Part shown: piece by piece, positions 1 to 9,758 of the stretch | Layout: every line of letters begins with the position of its first letter | Position numbering within the stretch: the first letter of the stretch is position 1 | DNA from: Caulobacter flavus | GTDB taxonomy: Bacteria; Pseudomonadota; Alphaproteobacteria; Caulobacterales; Caulobacteraceae | Assembly (NCBI RefSeq): GCF_003722335.1 | Contig: NZ_CP026100.1 | Location: forward strand, 4,066,001-4,130,000 | Length of the DNA stretch: 64,000 nucleotides | Direction: 5' to 3' | The notes under the pieces: generated by a model | What the model saw: the letters and a program-made list of their open reading frames with translations, nothing else | What the model was told of the DNA's origin: nothing | Databases searched by the model: none | Translations under genes and position numbers: made by a program

Positions 1-2
1 AG

Positions 3-320
3 GGACGCGTGAAGCGCTTCGCCAAGATCGGCGGCGAGATGGTGTCGCTGACCGCGGCCGAGGACCTGGCCGTGGCCGTGTGGCCCAGCGCTCGCCACGC
101 CGTGATCTCGATGCCCGACAAGAAGAAGGGCGAACGCCTGGTGCTGGTCACCGACTGCCAGTCCGCCGACGCCGCGCCGCTCGTGGCCCACGCCCAGGCG
201 ATCGGCGCGCCGGAACTGGCGGTGCCGCGCAAGATCCTCAAGATCACCCAGGTGCCGGTGCTGGGCAGCGGCAAGACCGACTACGTCGCCATCCAGCGCA
301 TGGTGGAAGCCGCCGGCTGA
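3..320 (+). CDS. aas: Acyl-ACP synthetase / 2-acylglycerophosphoethanolamine acyltransferase, C-terminal end (partial)
   Basis: This reading frame is already open at the left edge, so the gene starts upstream of the window. The visible part begins with GRVKRFAKIGGEMVSL, the hinge motif of the C-terminal AMP-binding (adenylate-forming) domain. It ends with PVLGSGKTDYVAIQ, where the lysine is the conserved adenylation lysine of acyl-CoA/acyl-ACP synthetases. The wording of both motifs resembles the bifunctional Aas enzyme, which re-acylates lysophospholipid at the inner membrane. The N-terminal acyltransferase and most of the synthetase domain cannot be seen, so another long-chain acyl-AMP ligase is possible. 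The GTG at 9 is internal and not a start. Confidence 0.78.
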   Translation, partial: GRVKRFAKIGGEMVSLTAAEDLAVAVWPSARHAVISMPDKKKGERLVLVTDCQSADAAPLVAHAQAIGAPELAVPRKILKITQVPVLGSGKTDYVAIQRMVEAAG

Positions 321-415
321 CGAACTTCCGCCCAAGCGCCGCGTTTCAGTAGAGCTTACGGCCGTCGCCTTGGAGGCGGCGGCCGACCATCAATCTCCGC
401 GAACGGGAGACGCGC

Positions 416-811
416 TTGGAACGACTTTACGTATGGACGCCGCGGGTGCTGAGCCTGTTGCGGGTGATCGCCGCCCTGCTCTTCATGGAGCACGGGCTGA
501 TGAAGCTGTTCCACTTTCCTGCTCCTCAACACGGCGCGCCCGATCCCCTGCCGCCTATGCTGCTGGCGGCCGCCTGGCTCGAGGTGGTCGGCGGCGGCCT
601 GCTCGTGCTGGGCCTGTTCACCCGCCCGGTGGCCTTCGTCCTGTCGGGCCAGATGGCCGTGGCCTACTTCATCGCCCACGCCAGCCAGGGTTTCTGGCCG
701 GCGCTGAACGGCGGCGAGGCGGCGATCCTGTTCTGCTTCGTCTTTCTCTATCTGGTGTTCGCCGGGCCGGGAGAATGGAGCGTGGATGCTCAGGTGCGGA
801 AACGGCCTTAG
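416..811 (+). CDS. DoxX family integral membrane protein
   Basis: The 131-residue protein has four predicted hydrophobic segments (about residues 10-30, 47-68, 72-90 and 98-118). It carries the DoxX-type features of an early GLMKLF after the first helix and a LEVVGGGLLVLGLFTRPVA stretch in the second. Members of this family are small inner-membrane proteins linked to thiosulfate:quinone oxidation or to oxidative stress, but most have no assigned substrate and none can be assigned here. The start is a TTG about ten bases after a purine-rich GGGAGA. No in-frame ATG precedes the first conserved helix, so I accept the TTG. The gene stands alone and converges on the porin gene. Confidence 0.75.
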   Translation: MERLYVWTPRVLSLLRVIAALLFMEHGLMKLFHFPAPQHGAPDPLPPMLLAAAWLEVVGGGLLVLGLFTRPVAFVLSGQMAVAYFIAHASQGFWPALNGGEAAILFCFVFLYLVFAGPGEWSVDAQVRKRP

Positions 812-820
812 GTCAAAGGA

Positions 821-841
821 ACCTCCCCCTCTGGGGGAGGT
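821..841. terminator. Convergent hairpin between DoxX gene and porin gene
   Basis: A perfect 9-bp inverted repeat (ACCTCCCCC / GGGGGAGGT) with a 3-base loop lies between two converging genes. It has no T-run on either side. The same CCTCCCCC...GGGGGAGG core recurs at 17296-17315 and, with a longer loop, at 36392-36414. It may therefore be a dispersed palindromic repeat that also slows transcription rather than a classical terminator. Confidence 0.5.
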
Positions 842-848
842 CCCTAAA

Positions 849-2261
849 CTAGAAATCCAGTTCCATCCGGGCGCCGGTCACGTGCACGCCGTAGTCGCGG
901 TCGCCGTCGGCCAGGGGCGCAGCGTCCTGGTACAGCAGGTAGGCGTAGTTGACGTTGAAGCGCAGGAACTCGACCGGCTGCCAGATCAGAGCGGCGATCC
1001 AGGCGTCCTGCCGACCGCCGACGATCGCGCCGTCGTTGAGGTCGAGATAGTCGTAGCGGGCGTTGACCTGCACCGCACCCAGGCCGCCGCCGCCCAGCGG
1101 CGTCTTCGGCTTGGCGCGATCGAAGATGCCGGACTTGTAGCCGCGGGTGTCGTCGGTCAGGAACCAGCCGAGCTCGGCATAGCCGCCGAAGAATTCCGCG
1201 TCGGGACCGGCGGCGAGATCGCTCCGCAGCCAGTGGGTCTCGGCCGCGCCGTGCAGCCGGCCGCGCACGAAGGCGGCTTCCAGGCCGTAGTGGGCCTCGT
1301 CCCTGACGTCGAGGGTCGAGGTCCCGATCAGGCGGGTGTTGCTGGTATGCACGAACGGACGCTGGCGATAGCGCGTGCCGGCGTCGCCGACGCGCTTGAG
1401 GTCGCGCCAGTGGGCCGAGCCGCCGAAATGCAGCTGTGCACCGCCGAGCTTGGGCGCGTAGACGACGCGACCGTCGAGGCCGTAGCTGTTGTTCTCGTCG
1501 CCGCCCGTCTCGCCGTCGCTGTCGTTGGAGAGCGCGGTGATGTCGTCGGCGAACAGGCCGGCCTGCAGCAGCCAGGCGGCCTTTTCGTACTGGGCGGCTA
1601 TCCCCAGCCGACGCTCGAAGTTGAAGGCGTCGGTGAAGGCCGCGCGCTCCATGACCGAGCCGGCGGTGTCGCCGGTCAGTTCGTCCAGCGACTGGAACTG
1701 GTTCTGATTGCCGACCGCGAACTGCCAGGGACCGGTCTTGTAGGTGACGAAGGTGTCGACCAGGTCGACGCCGTTGTCGGACAGTTCCAGCTCGAGCTTG
1801 TAACCGATGCCGGCGCCCAGACCGCCCTCCCCGCCAAGGCGGATACGGCGCATCTCGGCGGCGTAGCCCAGGCCTCGGTCCGACGAGCCGTCGGGACGAC
1901 CGACATAGCCGACGTCGGTCTGGATGCGGCCCTTGGCCTTGAAGCTGCGTCCGCCGCTGGCGGTGAACTGAGGCGAGCCCTTCCAGGCGATTTCGGTCGT
2001 CGAAGAGGATTTTGGCGGCGCTGACGCGGCCATCGTCGTGGGCTGCGGCGCGACCGGAACAGCCGGGGCGGCGGTGCGCTGGGGCGCGCCCGTGGCGGCG
2101 TCCAGCTTCTGTTCCATCAACTGGATCTGGGCCTTGAGGGCCAAGATCTGGGCGCGCATGGCTGCGGCTTCGTCGGCGCTGATACCGGCGTCCTGTGCGA
2201 ATGCCGGCGATGCGAGAGCAAGAGCGCTGGTGGCGAGCAGGGGCAGGACGGATCGGCGCAC
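849..2261 (-). CDS. OprO/OprP-like phosphate-selective type porin
   Basis: The 470-residue outer-membrane beta-barrel protein has a signal peptide of about 23 residues ending in ASPAFA. A short coiled-coil region follows (about 30-55, heptad-like ILALKAQIQLMEQKL), as in trimeric porins. A barrel of alternating hydrophobic strands ends in the C-terminal aromatic residue (MELDF) needed for outer-membrane insertion. The sequence pattern fits the phosphate-selective porin O/P family. I chose the GTG at 2261 because it starts exactly at the signal peptide; the frame stays open much further upstream without coding character. Three Pho-box repeats about 60-90 bp upstream support induction by PhoB under phosphate limitation. 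The actual solute (phosphate, polyphosphate or another anion) is not shown by the sequence. Confidence 0.82.
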   Translation of the reverse strand: MRRSVLPLLATSALALASPAFAQDAGISADEAAAMRAQILALKAQIQLMEQKLDAATGAPQRTAAPAVPVAPQPTTMAASAPPKSSSTTEIAWKGSPQFTASGGRSFKAKGRIQTDVGYVGRPDGSSDRGLGYAAEMRRIRLGGEGGLGAGIGYKLELELSDNGVDLVDTFVTYKTGPWQFAVGNQNQFQSLDELTGDTAGSVMERAAFTDAFNFERRLGIAAQYEKAAWLLQAGLFADDITALSNDSDGETGGDENNSYGLDGRVVYAPKLGGAQLHFGGSAHWRDLKRVGDAGTRYRQRPFVHTSNTRLIGTSTLDVRDEAHYGLEAAFVRGRLHGAAETHWLRSDLAAGPDAEFFGGYAELGWFLTDDTRGYKSGIFDRAKPKTPLGGGGLGAVQVNARYDYLDLNDGAIVGGRQDAWIAALIWQPVEFLRFNVNYAYLLYQDAAPLADGDRDYGVHVTGARMELDF

Positions 2262-2279
2262 GGCGTTGCTCCGGACATG

Positions 2280-2316
2280 AAAAGGCCCGTCCGGAGGGTG
2301 ATCCGAACGGGCCTTC
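2280..2316 (-). terminator. Intrinsic terminator after lpdA, lying in the porin leader
   Basis: On the minus strand the sequence forms a GGCCCGT...ACGGGCC stem, extended by an internal CGG/CCG pair, and is followed by TTTT. It lies downstream of lpdA and should end that transcript. It also sits between the Pho boxes and the porin start codon at 2261, so it may be part of the porin 5' leader. Confidence 0.75.
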
Positions 2317-2321
2317 CTAAT

Positions 2322-2350
2322 GCGACAGTTGAACGACAGTTTCGCGACAG
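2322..2350 (-). promoter_or_regulatory. Triple Pho box (PhoB site) upstream of the porin
   Basis: Three 7-base direct repeats read on the minus strand as CTGTCGC, CTGTCGT and CTGTCGC. They start exactly 11 bases apart with 4-base A/T-leaning spacers (GAAA, TCAA). This is the geometry of PhoB half-sites (CTGTCAT-N4 repeats). The boxes lie upstream of the porin gene in the correct orientation. Confidence 0.75.
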
Positions 2351-2377
2351 TCGCCGCGAAAATCGTTCGACGACGGA

Positions 2378-3778
<1,401 letters not shown>

Positions 3779-3855
3779 AGTGTCTTACCCTAGCTTGGAC
3801 GCGCGCCGGGGGAGCGGCGGCGTCGAACGACCGGCGCGAGCCGGCCTGGGAAATT

Positions 3856-4332
3856 CTATAACAGCGCCTCGACGGCCGCCTGGAGGTCCTCAGGCTTGGT
3901 GGTCGGGGCGAAACGCTCGACGACCTGGCCGTCGCGGTCGATCAGGAACTTGGTGAAGTTCCACTTGATCCCCTCGGTGCCCAGCACGCCCTTCTGCTGC
4001 TTCTTCAGATAGGCGTAGAGCGGATGGGCCGTGGGGCCGTTGACGTCGATCTTGGCCATCATCGGAAAGGTCACGTCGTAGGTCAGCGAGCAGAACCCGC
4101 CGATCTCTTCCGCCGTCCCCGGCTCCTGTGCGCCGAACTGGTTGCAGGGGAAGCCCAGGATGGTCAGGCCCCGTTCCTTGTGCGCCTTGTAGAGCGCCTC
4201 CAGACCTTCGTACTGCGGGGTCAGGCCGCACTTGCTGGCCGTGTTGACGATCAGCAGCACCTGGCCGCGATAGTCAGCCAGGCTGACGTCCTTGCCTTGC
4301 AGCGTCTTGGCCGAGAAATCGTAGACCGACAT
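3856..4332 (-). CDS. Glutathione peroxidase family peroxidase
   Basis: This 158-residue thioredoxin-fold peroxidase would reduce hydrogen peroxide or lipid hydroperoxides. The catalytic tetrad is visible: Cys35 in NTASKCGLT (cysteine, not selenocysteine), Gln65 in GFPCNQFG, and Trp124-Asn125 in WNFTKF. Length matches bacterial Cys-type Gpx. Bacterial members often use thioredoxin rather than glutathione, and the reductant cannot be read from the sequence. There is no signal peptide, so it is cytoplasmic. A GAGGAGA ribosome binding site precedes the ATG. The gene sits inside the pdh series, 123 bp after pdhC and 77 bp before lpdA, with a strong hairpin (4355-4381) just upstream that may set its level separately. 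Confidence 0.9.
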   Translation of the reverse strand: MSVYDFSAKTLQGKDVSLADYRGQVLLIVNTASKCGLTPQYEGLEALYKAHKERGLTILGFPCNQFGAQEPGTAEEIGGFCSLTYDVTFPMMAKIDVNGPTAHPLYAYLKKQQKGVLGTEGIKWNFTKFLIDRDGQVVERFAPTTKPEDLQAAVEALL

Positions 4333-4354
4333 CGCTTGTTCTCCTCGGGGCCGT

Positions 4355-4381
4355 CCCCGTCCTGAAAGATCCAGGATGGGG
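4355..4381 (-). terminator. Hairpin between pdhC and the peroxidase gene
   Basis: A 10-bp inverted repeat (CCCCGTCCTG / CAGGATGGGG, one G-T pair) has a 7-base loop. It lies in the pdhC to gpx gap and has no T-run. It is more likely an intra-operon attenuator or mRNA-end stabiliser than a full terminator. Confidence 0.5.
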
Positions 4382-4455
4382 CCTTGCCGAACCGCTTTCG
4401 AAATCCCCGCCCGCGGTTTGGCCGCAGGGCGAGGATCCCGGGATAGAGGCGGCCC

Positions 4456-5754
4456 TTAGACGATCAGGGTCAGCGGCTCCTCGATCAGCGGCTTGAAGGC
4501 CGCCAGGAACTTGGCGCCGACCGCGCCGTCGACCACGCGGTGATCGCAGGTCAGGGTCACGGTCATGACCGTGGCCACGGCCAGCTGGCCGTTCTTGACC
4601 ACCGGACGCTGCTCGCCGGCGCCGACGCTCATGATCGCGCCCTGCGGCTCGTTGATGATCGACGAGAACGCCTTGATGCCGAACATGCCGAGGTTGCTGA
4701 CCGAGAAGGTGCCGCCCTGGAATTCCTCGGGCTTCAGCTTCTTGGCCTTGGCGCGGGCGGCCAGGTCCTTCATCTCGGCCGAGATCTGGGCCAGGCCCTT
4801 GGTCTCGGCGGCGCGGATGATCGGGGTGATCAGGCCGCCGTCGATGGCCACGGCCACGGCGATGTCGGCGTGCTTGTGCATGGCGATGCCTTCGGGCGTG
4901 TAGGAGGCGTTGGCCTCAGGCACGCGCTTCAGCGCCACGGCGGCGGCCTTGATGACGATGTCGTTGACCGACACCTTCACGCCCTGGCCTTCCAGCAGGC
5001 TGTTGATCTTGGCGCGGGCGGCCAGCAGGCCGTCGAGTTCGATGTCGATCGTCAGCGGGAAGTGCGGAACGTCGCGGAAGCTTTCCGTCAGGCGGCGCGC
5101 GATGGTCTTGCGCATGCCGTCCAGCGGCACGAGGTCGTAGGAGCCGGCGGGGATGCCCATCTGCTCCAGCGACTGCACCTTGCGCGGCTCGGCGGCGGGA
5201 GCCGAAGCAGCGGCGGCCGGAGCCGGCGCGGCCTTGGCGGCCGGGGCGCCGCCGCTCTTGGCCGCTTCCACGTCCGACTTGACGACGCGACCGTGCGGGC
5301 CCGAGCCCTTGATGGACTTCAGGTCGAGATTGGCGGCCGAAGCCAGGCGGCGGGCCAGCGGCGAGGCGAAGACGCGCGAACCGTCGGCGGCGACCGGAGC
5401 AGCCGGGGCCGGGGCGGCGGCAGCAGCGGCGGCGGGCGACGGAGCGGCGGCCTTGGGGGCCTCGGCGACAGCGGCGGCGGGCGCGGCGACCGGAGCCGGC
5501 GCGGGGCTCTCGCCCTCGCCCGCCAGCTTGGCGATCAGCGCGTTGACCTTGACGTTCTCGGTGCCGGCGTCGACCAGGATGGCTTCGATCACGCCCTCAT
5601 CGACGGCTTCGACTTCCATGGTGGCCTTGTCGGTCTCGATCTCGGCGATGACGTCGCCGGCCTTGACGGTGTCGCCAACCTTGACGTGCCACTTGGCGAG
5701 GGTGCCCTCTTCCATGGTGGGCGACAGGGCGGGCATCAGGATGTCGATCGACAT
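4456..5754 (-). CDS. pdhC: Pyruvate dehydrogenase E2, dihydrolipoyllysine acetyltransferase
   Basis: The 432-residue core subunit transfers the acetyl group from lipoamide to CoA. From the N-terminus it has a lipoyl domain with Lys43 in [12 protein letters not shown], then a long Ala/Pro linker (about 83-128). Next comes a peripheral subunit-binding domain (about 130-165, [10 protein letters not shown]...[10 protein letters not shown]) and a second Ala/Pro linker. The catalytic domain ends with [11 protein letters not shown], giving His405 and Asp409. It is 147 bp downstream of pdhB, and the gap holds two hairpins. The GC-rich Ala/Pro linkers are normal mobile arms. Substrate assignment to pyruvate rests on the adjacent pdhA and pdhB. 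Confidence 0.96.
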   Translation of the reverse strand: MSIDILMPALSPTMEEGTLAKWHVKVGDTVKAGDVIAEIETDKATMEVEAVDEGVIEAILVDAGTENVKVNALIAKLAGEGESPAPAPVAAPAAAVAEAPKAAAPSPAAAAAAAPAPAAPVAADGSRVFASPLARRLASAANLDLKSIKGSGPHGRVVKSDVEAAKSGGAPAAKAAPAPAAAASAPAAEPRKVQSLEQMGIPAGSYDLVPLDGMRKTIARRLTESFRDVPHFPLTIDIELDGLLAARAKINSLLEGQGVKVSVNDIVIKAAAVALKRVPEANASYTPEGIAMHKHADIAVAVAIDGGLITPIIRAAETKGLAQISAEMKDLAARAKAKKLKPEEFQGGTFSVSNLGMFGIKAFSSIINEPQGAIMSVGAGEQRPVVKNGQLAVATVMTVTLTCDHRVVDGAVGAKFLAAFKPLIEEPLTLIV

Positions 5755-5822
5755 TTGAGCTTTTTCCTCAATCGTACGGGACGGTGTCGGGCGCCTTGGC
5801 GCCGGGGCCGCCGTCCACGATA

Positions 5823-5894
5823 CCCCGCCCTGGGGGCGGGAAGAATTCGTTGGCCAAGACGATGCGGCCCCCGCCCATCGGGAGCGGGGGCCGC
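5823..5894 (-). other. Two hairpins in the pdhB-pdhC gap
   Basis: There are two inverted repeats in tandem: CCCGCCC/GGGCGGG at 5823-5840, and a perfect 11-bp GCGGCCCCCGC/GCGGGGGCCGC at 5864-5894 with a 9-base loop. Neither is followed by T residues on the minus strand. They lie between two genes whose products are needed in a fixed ratio, so they may protect or partly terminate the mRNA. Confidence 0.55.
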
Positions 5895-5901
5895 GCCGGT
5901 C

Positions 5902-7257
5902 TTAGCGGTAGCAGACCGCCTTGGCCGCCTTGACGATCTTGTCGACCGACGGCAGCGACAGGGCTTCCAGGTTGGCCGCATAGGGCAGCGGCACGTCTTC
6001 CTGGTGCACCCGCAGCGGCGGGGCGTCCAGGTAGTCGAAGCCGAACTCCGTGATGCGGGCGACGATCTCGGAACCGATGCCCATCGGGCCCCAGCCTTCC
6101 TCGACCGTGACCAGCCGGTTGGTCTTCTTGACGCTTTCCAGGATCGTGGCGTGGTCCATCGGGCGGATGGTCCGCAGGTCGACGACCTCGGCCGAGATGC
6201 CTTCGGCGGCCAGCGCCTCGGCGGCCTGCAGGGCGAAGCCCACCATGCGGCTGTAGGCGACCAGGGTCACGTCCGTGCCCTGACGGCGAACCTTGGCCTT
6301 GCCGATCGGCACGACGTAGTCCTCGACGTCCGGGATGTCGAACTCGTGCCCGTACATCATCTCGTGCTCGAGGAAGACGATCGGGTTCGGGTCGCGGATG
6401 GCGGCCTTCAGCAGGCCCTTGGCGTCGGCCGCGTCGTACGGCGCGATGACCTTCAGGCCTGGGATGTTGCCGTACCAGGCCGCGTAGTCCTGGCTGTGCT
6501 GTGCGCCGACGCGCGAAGCCGCGCCGTTCGGACCGCGGAACACGATCGACGACTTGATCTGGCCGCCCGACATGTAGAGTGTCTTGGCGGCCGAGTTGAT
6601 GATGTGGTCGATCGCCTGCATGGCGAAGTTCCAGGTCATGAACTCGACGATCGGCTTCAGGCCGGCCATCGCCGCGCCGACGCCCATGCCGGCGAAGCCG
6701 TGCTCGGTGATCGGGGTGTCGATGACGCGCTTGTCGCCGAACTCCTGCAGGAGCTCGCGGCTGACCTTGTAGGCGCCCTGGTACTGGGCGACTTCCTCGC
6801 CCATCAGGAACACGCGGTCGTCGCGACGCATCTCTTCGGCCATGGCGTCGCGCAGGGCGTCACGGACGGTGATCTTCTTGGTCGGCGTGCCTTCCGGCAG
6901 CTCCGGGTCCGCGAAGTTCGAGGCGGCGGCGATCGGAGCCGGAGCCGCGGCGACCGGGGCCGCCGGAGCGGCTTCGGCGACGACCGGAGCGGCGGCCGGA
7001 GCCGACGCCGAGGCGCCGTCTTCACCGGCCAGCTTGGCGATGATCGTGTTGACCTTGACGTTCTCCGAGCCGGCGGCGACGAGGATGGCCTCGATCACGC
7101 CCTCGTCGACGGCTTCGACTTCCATCGTCGCCTTGTCGGTCTCGATTTCGGCGATCACGTCGCCGGCCTTGATGGTGTCGCCTTCCTTGACCAGCCACTT
7201 GGCCAGGGTGCCTTCCTCCATGGTGGGGGAAAGCGCGGGCATCAGGATGTCCGTCAC
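5902..7257 (-). CDS. pdhB: Pyruvate dehydrogenase E1 component, beta subunit with N-terminal lipoyl domain
   Basis: At 451 residues it is about 120 residues longer than a plain E1-beta because it starts with its own lipoyl domain (Lys42 in [11 protein letters not shown]). An Ala/Pro linker (about 80-112) follows, then the transketolase-type beta subunit (about 125-451). The latter shows [20 protein letters not shown], the [16 protein letters not shown] region and FLEHEMMYG. The lipoyl-E1-beta fusion is known in alphaproteobacterial PDH complexes. With PdhA it forms the thiamine-diphosphate decarboxylase that reductively acetylates lipoamide. The ATG overlaps the pdhA stop by 4 bases (ATGA), indicating translational coupling. 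Confidence 0.95.
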   Translation of the reverse strand: MTDILMPALSPTMEEGTLAKWLVKEGDTIKAGDVIAEIETDKATMEVEAVDEGVIEAILVAAGSENVKVNTIIAKLAGEDGASASAPAAAPVVAEAAPAAPVAAAPAPIAAASNFADPELPEGTPTKKITVRDALRDAMAEEMRRDDRVFLMGEEVAQYQGAYKVSRELLQEFGDKRVIDTPITEHGFAGMGVGAAMAGLKPIVEFMTWNFAMQAIDHIINSAAKTLYMSGGQIKSSIVFRGPNGAASRVGAQHSQDYAAWYGNIPGLKVIAPYDAADAKGLLKAAIRDPNPIVFLEHEMMYGHEFDIPDVEDYVVPIGKAKVRRQGTDVTLVAYSRMVGFALQAAEALAAEGISAEVVDLRTIRPMDHATILESVKKTNRLVTVEEGWGPMGIGSEIVARITEFGFDYLDAPPLRVHQEDVPLPYAANLEALSLPSVDKIVKAAKAVCYR

Positions 7258-8285
7258 TCGGCGGCCTCCAGGTATACGTCGGTGTAGAGTTCGGAGGGAT
7301 CCGGCTCGGGGCTGGTGCGGGCGAATTCGGCCGCTTCGGCCACGATACGCTTCACTTCGGCGTCGACCGTCTTCAGATCGTCCTCGGTGACGCCGGCCGC
7401 GGCCAGGCGTTCCTTGATGTGGTCGATCGGATCGCGGGTCGTCTTGACCTCGTCGACTTCTTCCTTGGTGCGGTACTTGGCCGGGTCGGACATCGAGTGG
7501 CCGCGATAGCGGTAGGTCTTCATCTCGAGGATGTAGGGACCCTGGCCGCTGCGGGCGTGCTCGCTGGCGCGGGCGCCGGCTTCACGCACGGCCACCACGT
7601 CCATGCCGTCGACTTCCTCGCCCGGGATCCGGAACGAGACGCCGCGCTTGTGGAAGGCGGTTTCCGACGCCGAACGCTCGACGCTGGTGCCCATGGCGTA
7701 CTGGTTGTTCTCGATCACGTACACGACCGGCAGCTTCCACAGCTGGGCCATGTTGAAGCTCTCGTAGACCTGGCCCTGGTTGGCAGCGCCGTCGCCGAAA
7801 TAGGCGTACGAGACGTTGCCGTTGCCCTTGTAGTGATTGGCCAGCGCCAGGCCGGTGCCGAGCGCCACCTGGGCGCCGACGATGCCGTGGCCGCCGTAGA
7901 AGCCGGTGGCGATGTCGAACATGTGCATCGAGCCGCCCTTGCCGCGCGACGAACCGCCAGCGCGACCGGTGAGCTCGGCCATGACTTCCTTGGGGTCCAT
8001 GCCGGCGGCCAGCATGTGGCCGTGGTCACGGTAACCGGTGATGATCTGGTCGCCCTTGTGCGAGATCGACTGCATGCCGACCGCGATGGCTTCCTGACCG
8101 ATGTAGAGGTGGCAGAACCCGCCGATCAGGCCCATGCCGTAAAGCTGGCCGGCACGCTCCTCGAAGCGGCGGATCAGCAGCATGTCCTGATAGAATTTGA
8201 GAAGCTCTTCCTTGCCGACGAAGGCATTGACACCGGTGTCGGTAGCCTTCTCCGCCGGGGCTTCACCCTTGCGCGTTCGCGCCAT
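7254..8285 (-). CDS. pdhA: Pyruvate dehydrogenase E1 component, alpha subunit
   Basis: The 343-residue thiamine-diphosphate-binding subunit catalyses pyruvate decarboxylation. It has the [17 protein letters not shown]...NNQYAMGTS cofactor-binding motif and the phosphorylation-loop-like [15 protein letters not shown] stretch typical of E1-alpha. I chose the ATG at 8285 (MARTRKGEA), which has a GGGAGAG ribosome binding site 5-6 bases upstream. A TTG six codons earlier would include that site in the coding region and is unlikely. It is the first gene of the pdh series, and its promoter should lie in the 175 bp separating it from the ftsB-like gene. Confidence 0.95.
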   Translation of the reverse strand: MARTRKGEAPAEKATDTGVNAFVGKEELLKFYQDMLLIRRFEERAGQLYGMGLIGGFCHLYIGQEAIAVGMQSISHKGDQIITGYRDHGHMLAAGMDPKEVMAELTGRAGGSSRGKGGSMHMFDIATGFYGGHGIVGAQVALGTGLALANHYKGNGNVSYAYFGDGAANQGQVYESFNMAQLWKLPVVYVIENNQYAMGTSVERSASETAFHKRGVSFRIPGEEVDGMDVVAVREAGARASEHARSGQGPYILEMKTYRYRGHSMSDPAKYRTKEEVDEVKTTRDPIDHIKERLAAAGVTEDDLKTVDAEVKRIVAEAAEFARTSPEPDPSELYTDVYLEAAE

Positions 8286-8460
8286 TAAACTCTCCCTGGC
8301 CAATCGTCATAACGGCCTTCATCTCAGAGGCTTCCCTTGCCCGCCGCGGTGCGGCTTTTGGCGCAGGAACGCGCTCGTGTTGACGCCTAGACCGCCCCTC
8401 GAGCTGCAACTCGAAGCGTGGTCTACAAGGCAGCTTAGGACCGGCGGGAGCCGCCCCAGC

Positions 8461-8757
8461 TCAGCGCCTGGTGCGGATCACGTAGTCCTTGGGATCGGCG
8501 TATCCAAGGAGTGAACGCGCGCGTTCCTCCAGGAGATCGGCCGACAAGCTGCCGCTGCGTAATAGACGAGCCCGGGCCTCCAGGTCCATCCTCTCAGCGC
8601 GGATCTTCTTAAGTTCCATCGTCTTGGCGGCCAAGTCCGCGTTGCGTTGAGACGAGGAAAGCAGGCCTCTCTCGCCCGTCAGAGCGTGAAAGACGAAGTA
8701 CGTGATCAGGAGAAGGAGCGCCGCGGTCGGCAGGTAGGGTTGCAGTCGAGCGAACAT
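8461..8757 (-). CDS. FtsB/DivIC-type septum formation initiator protein
   Basis: The 98-residue bitopic membrane protein has a short cytoplasmic N-terminus, one transmembrane helix (about residues 11-27, LPTAALLLLITYFVFHAL) and a periplasmic coiled coil (about 34-66, rich in heptad leucines and charged residues). The small C-terminal region contains LLEERARSLLGYADPKDYVI. This is the layout of FtsB/DivIC, which with FtsL and FtsQ regulates septal peptidoglycan synthesis. The FtsB position between enolase and pyruvate dehydrogenase genes is common in alphaproteobacteria. Here two rightward genes lie between it and eno. It starts at the ATG 8757 and is leftward, in the same direction as pdhA. 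Confidence 0.85.
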   Translation of the reverse strand: MFARLQPYLPTAALLLLITYFVFHALTGERGLLSSSQRNADLAAKTMELKKIRAERMDLEARARLLRSGSLSADLLEERARSLLGYADPKDYVIRTRR

Positions 8758-8949
8758 CGGCGAATCCCGGACAGGGAGCTTCAGGCTGCCAGAACGTGCT
8801 TAACACGGTCTAAATCCCCAACGACGCAAAGGGCTTGCAAGTCCCCGGCACCGGCTGCGAAAATACTTTCAAGTGAGACCGTTTCAAGGGCATCGAGATA
8901 CCGCATCGCGGCATTTCCTTCGCACCCGCGAGAGCATTCAAAACCTCCG

Positions 8950-8981
8950 TTTTTCTAAGTGTGGCCACGCTTATAGAAAAA
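8950..8981. promoter_or_regulatory. Palindromic element in the ftsB / exported-protein divergent region
   Basis: An AT-rich palindrome has outer arms TTTTTCTA (8950-8957) and TAGAAAAA (8974-8981) around an imperfect palindrome, AAGTGTGG-CCACGCTT (8957-8972). It is the only strong structure in the 389-bp non-coding stretch 8758-9146, which must carry the promoters of both divergent genes. It could be a regulator-binding site. It is not a clear terminator because no gene ends here. Confidence 0.4.
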
Positions 8982-9146
8982 ATGTGGTCCAACTTTTTTG
9001 ATCGAAGACCGGCCAAGCCTGTTTTGCGGGCGCCCGCGCCTCAGAATCGCCGCTGTCGAGGTCATGAAATGATCCGCAAGGGTTGATCGCAACGCGACAT
9101 GCAATCTTCGCATGCCGAATAACGGCGCGCCTCGGGGGAGGAATAC

Positions 9147-9734
9147 ATGCTTCGACGACAGATCCTGGTCGGGTTGACGGGCGCCGCCCTCGCCTCTTCC
9201 GCCGCCGCGCGCCAGCGTAGCGAGGACGGGATCGTCAAAGGCCGCCGAGGCGGTCCAAACATGATCAAGGGAGACCCGCCGAAGCTCGACTTCGGCGGCG
9301 GGCTGCTGATTCCGATGAACGCCTCGATCTTCCGCACGCTGTGGGAAGGCGAGGATCGCTGGGTGACCTACGGCCGGGCCGTCTCGCGCCTGGAGGTGAA
9401 GGCCATGCAGCAGGCCGAGATCGCCGCTTCGGGCACGATGAAGCTGATGCTTCTCACCCAGGCCTTCGCGCCGGAGCGCCTGGTTCGGTTCGAGACCTGC
9501 GGCTGGCGCAATCGCACAAACGACGCCAACGACCTGGTGCTGGGCGAGATCGCTCTGCCCGGCAAACCCGTGATGCCGACCACAGACCGCGTCACCGGCT
9601 CGGTGACCGACGGCGACACCGGCGGCGTCGGCGAGGACGGCTGGCATGCCGTGACTGGCTACATGGTCATGAAGAAGGACGTCACCCTGGCCGACGTGAA
9701 GGCCCGGGCTCAGCTGCTGAAGACCGACCGTTAG
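9147..9734 (+). CDS. Exported protein of unknown function
   Basis: The 195-residue protein has an N-terminal export signal (MLRRQILVGLTGAALASSAAARQ, cleavage plausible near residue 22). The mature part has no domain I recognise. It contains repeated valine/leucine strands and single cysteines, including FETCGWRN at about residue 119, so it is probably a small beta-rich periplasmic protein. A very good ribosome binding site (GGGGGAGGA, 5-6 bases before the ATG) supports the start. It is followed after 24 bp by a Tat-type hydrolase gene on the same strand, so the two probably form a two-gene operon placed between ftsB and eno. No function can be given. Confidence 0.7.
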   Translation: MLRRQILVGLTGAALASSAAARQRSEDGIVKGRRGGPNMIKGDPPKLDFGGGLLIPMNASIFRTLWEGEDRWVTYGRAVSRLEVKAMQQAEIAASGTMKLMLLTQAFAPERLVRFETCGWRNRTNDANDLVLGEIALPGKPVMPTTDRVTGSVTDGDTGGVGEDGWHAVTGYMVMKKDVTLADVKARAQLLKTDR

Positions 9735-9758
9735 CTCCAGCGTGGGGAAGAGCGCGAG

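Noticed and set aside
5736..5981. Short frame between pdhB and pdhC
   Set aside because: It spans the two hairpins and overlaps both genes; Arg-rich without any motif.
4540..7287. 915-codon open frame antisense to pdhC and pdhB
   Set aside because: Composition is dominated by His/Asp/Arg/Gly/Val with no domain, and it is entirely opposite to certain genes.
8810..9016. Small frame in the ftsB/exported-gene divergent region
   Set aside because: It overlaps the AT-rich palindrome, has no ribosome binding site and no family resemblance.
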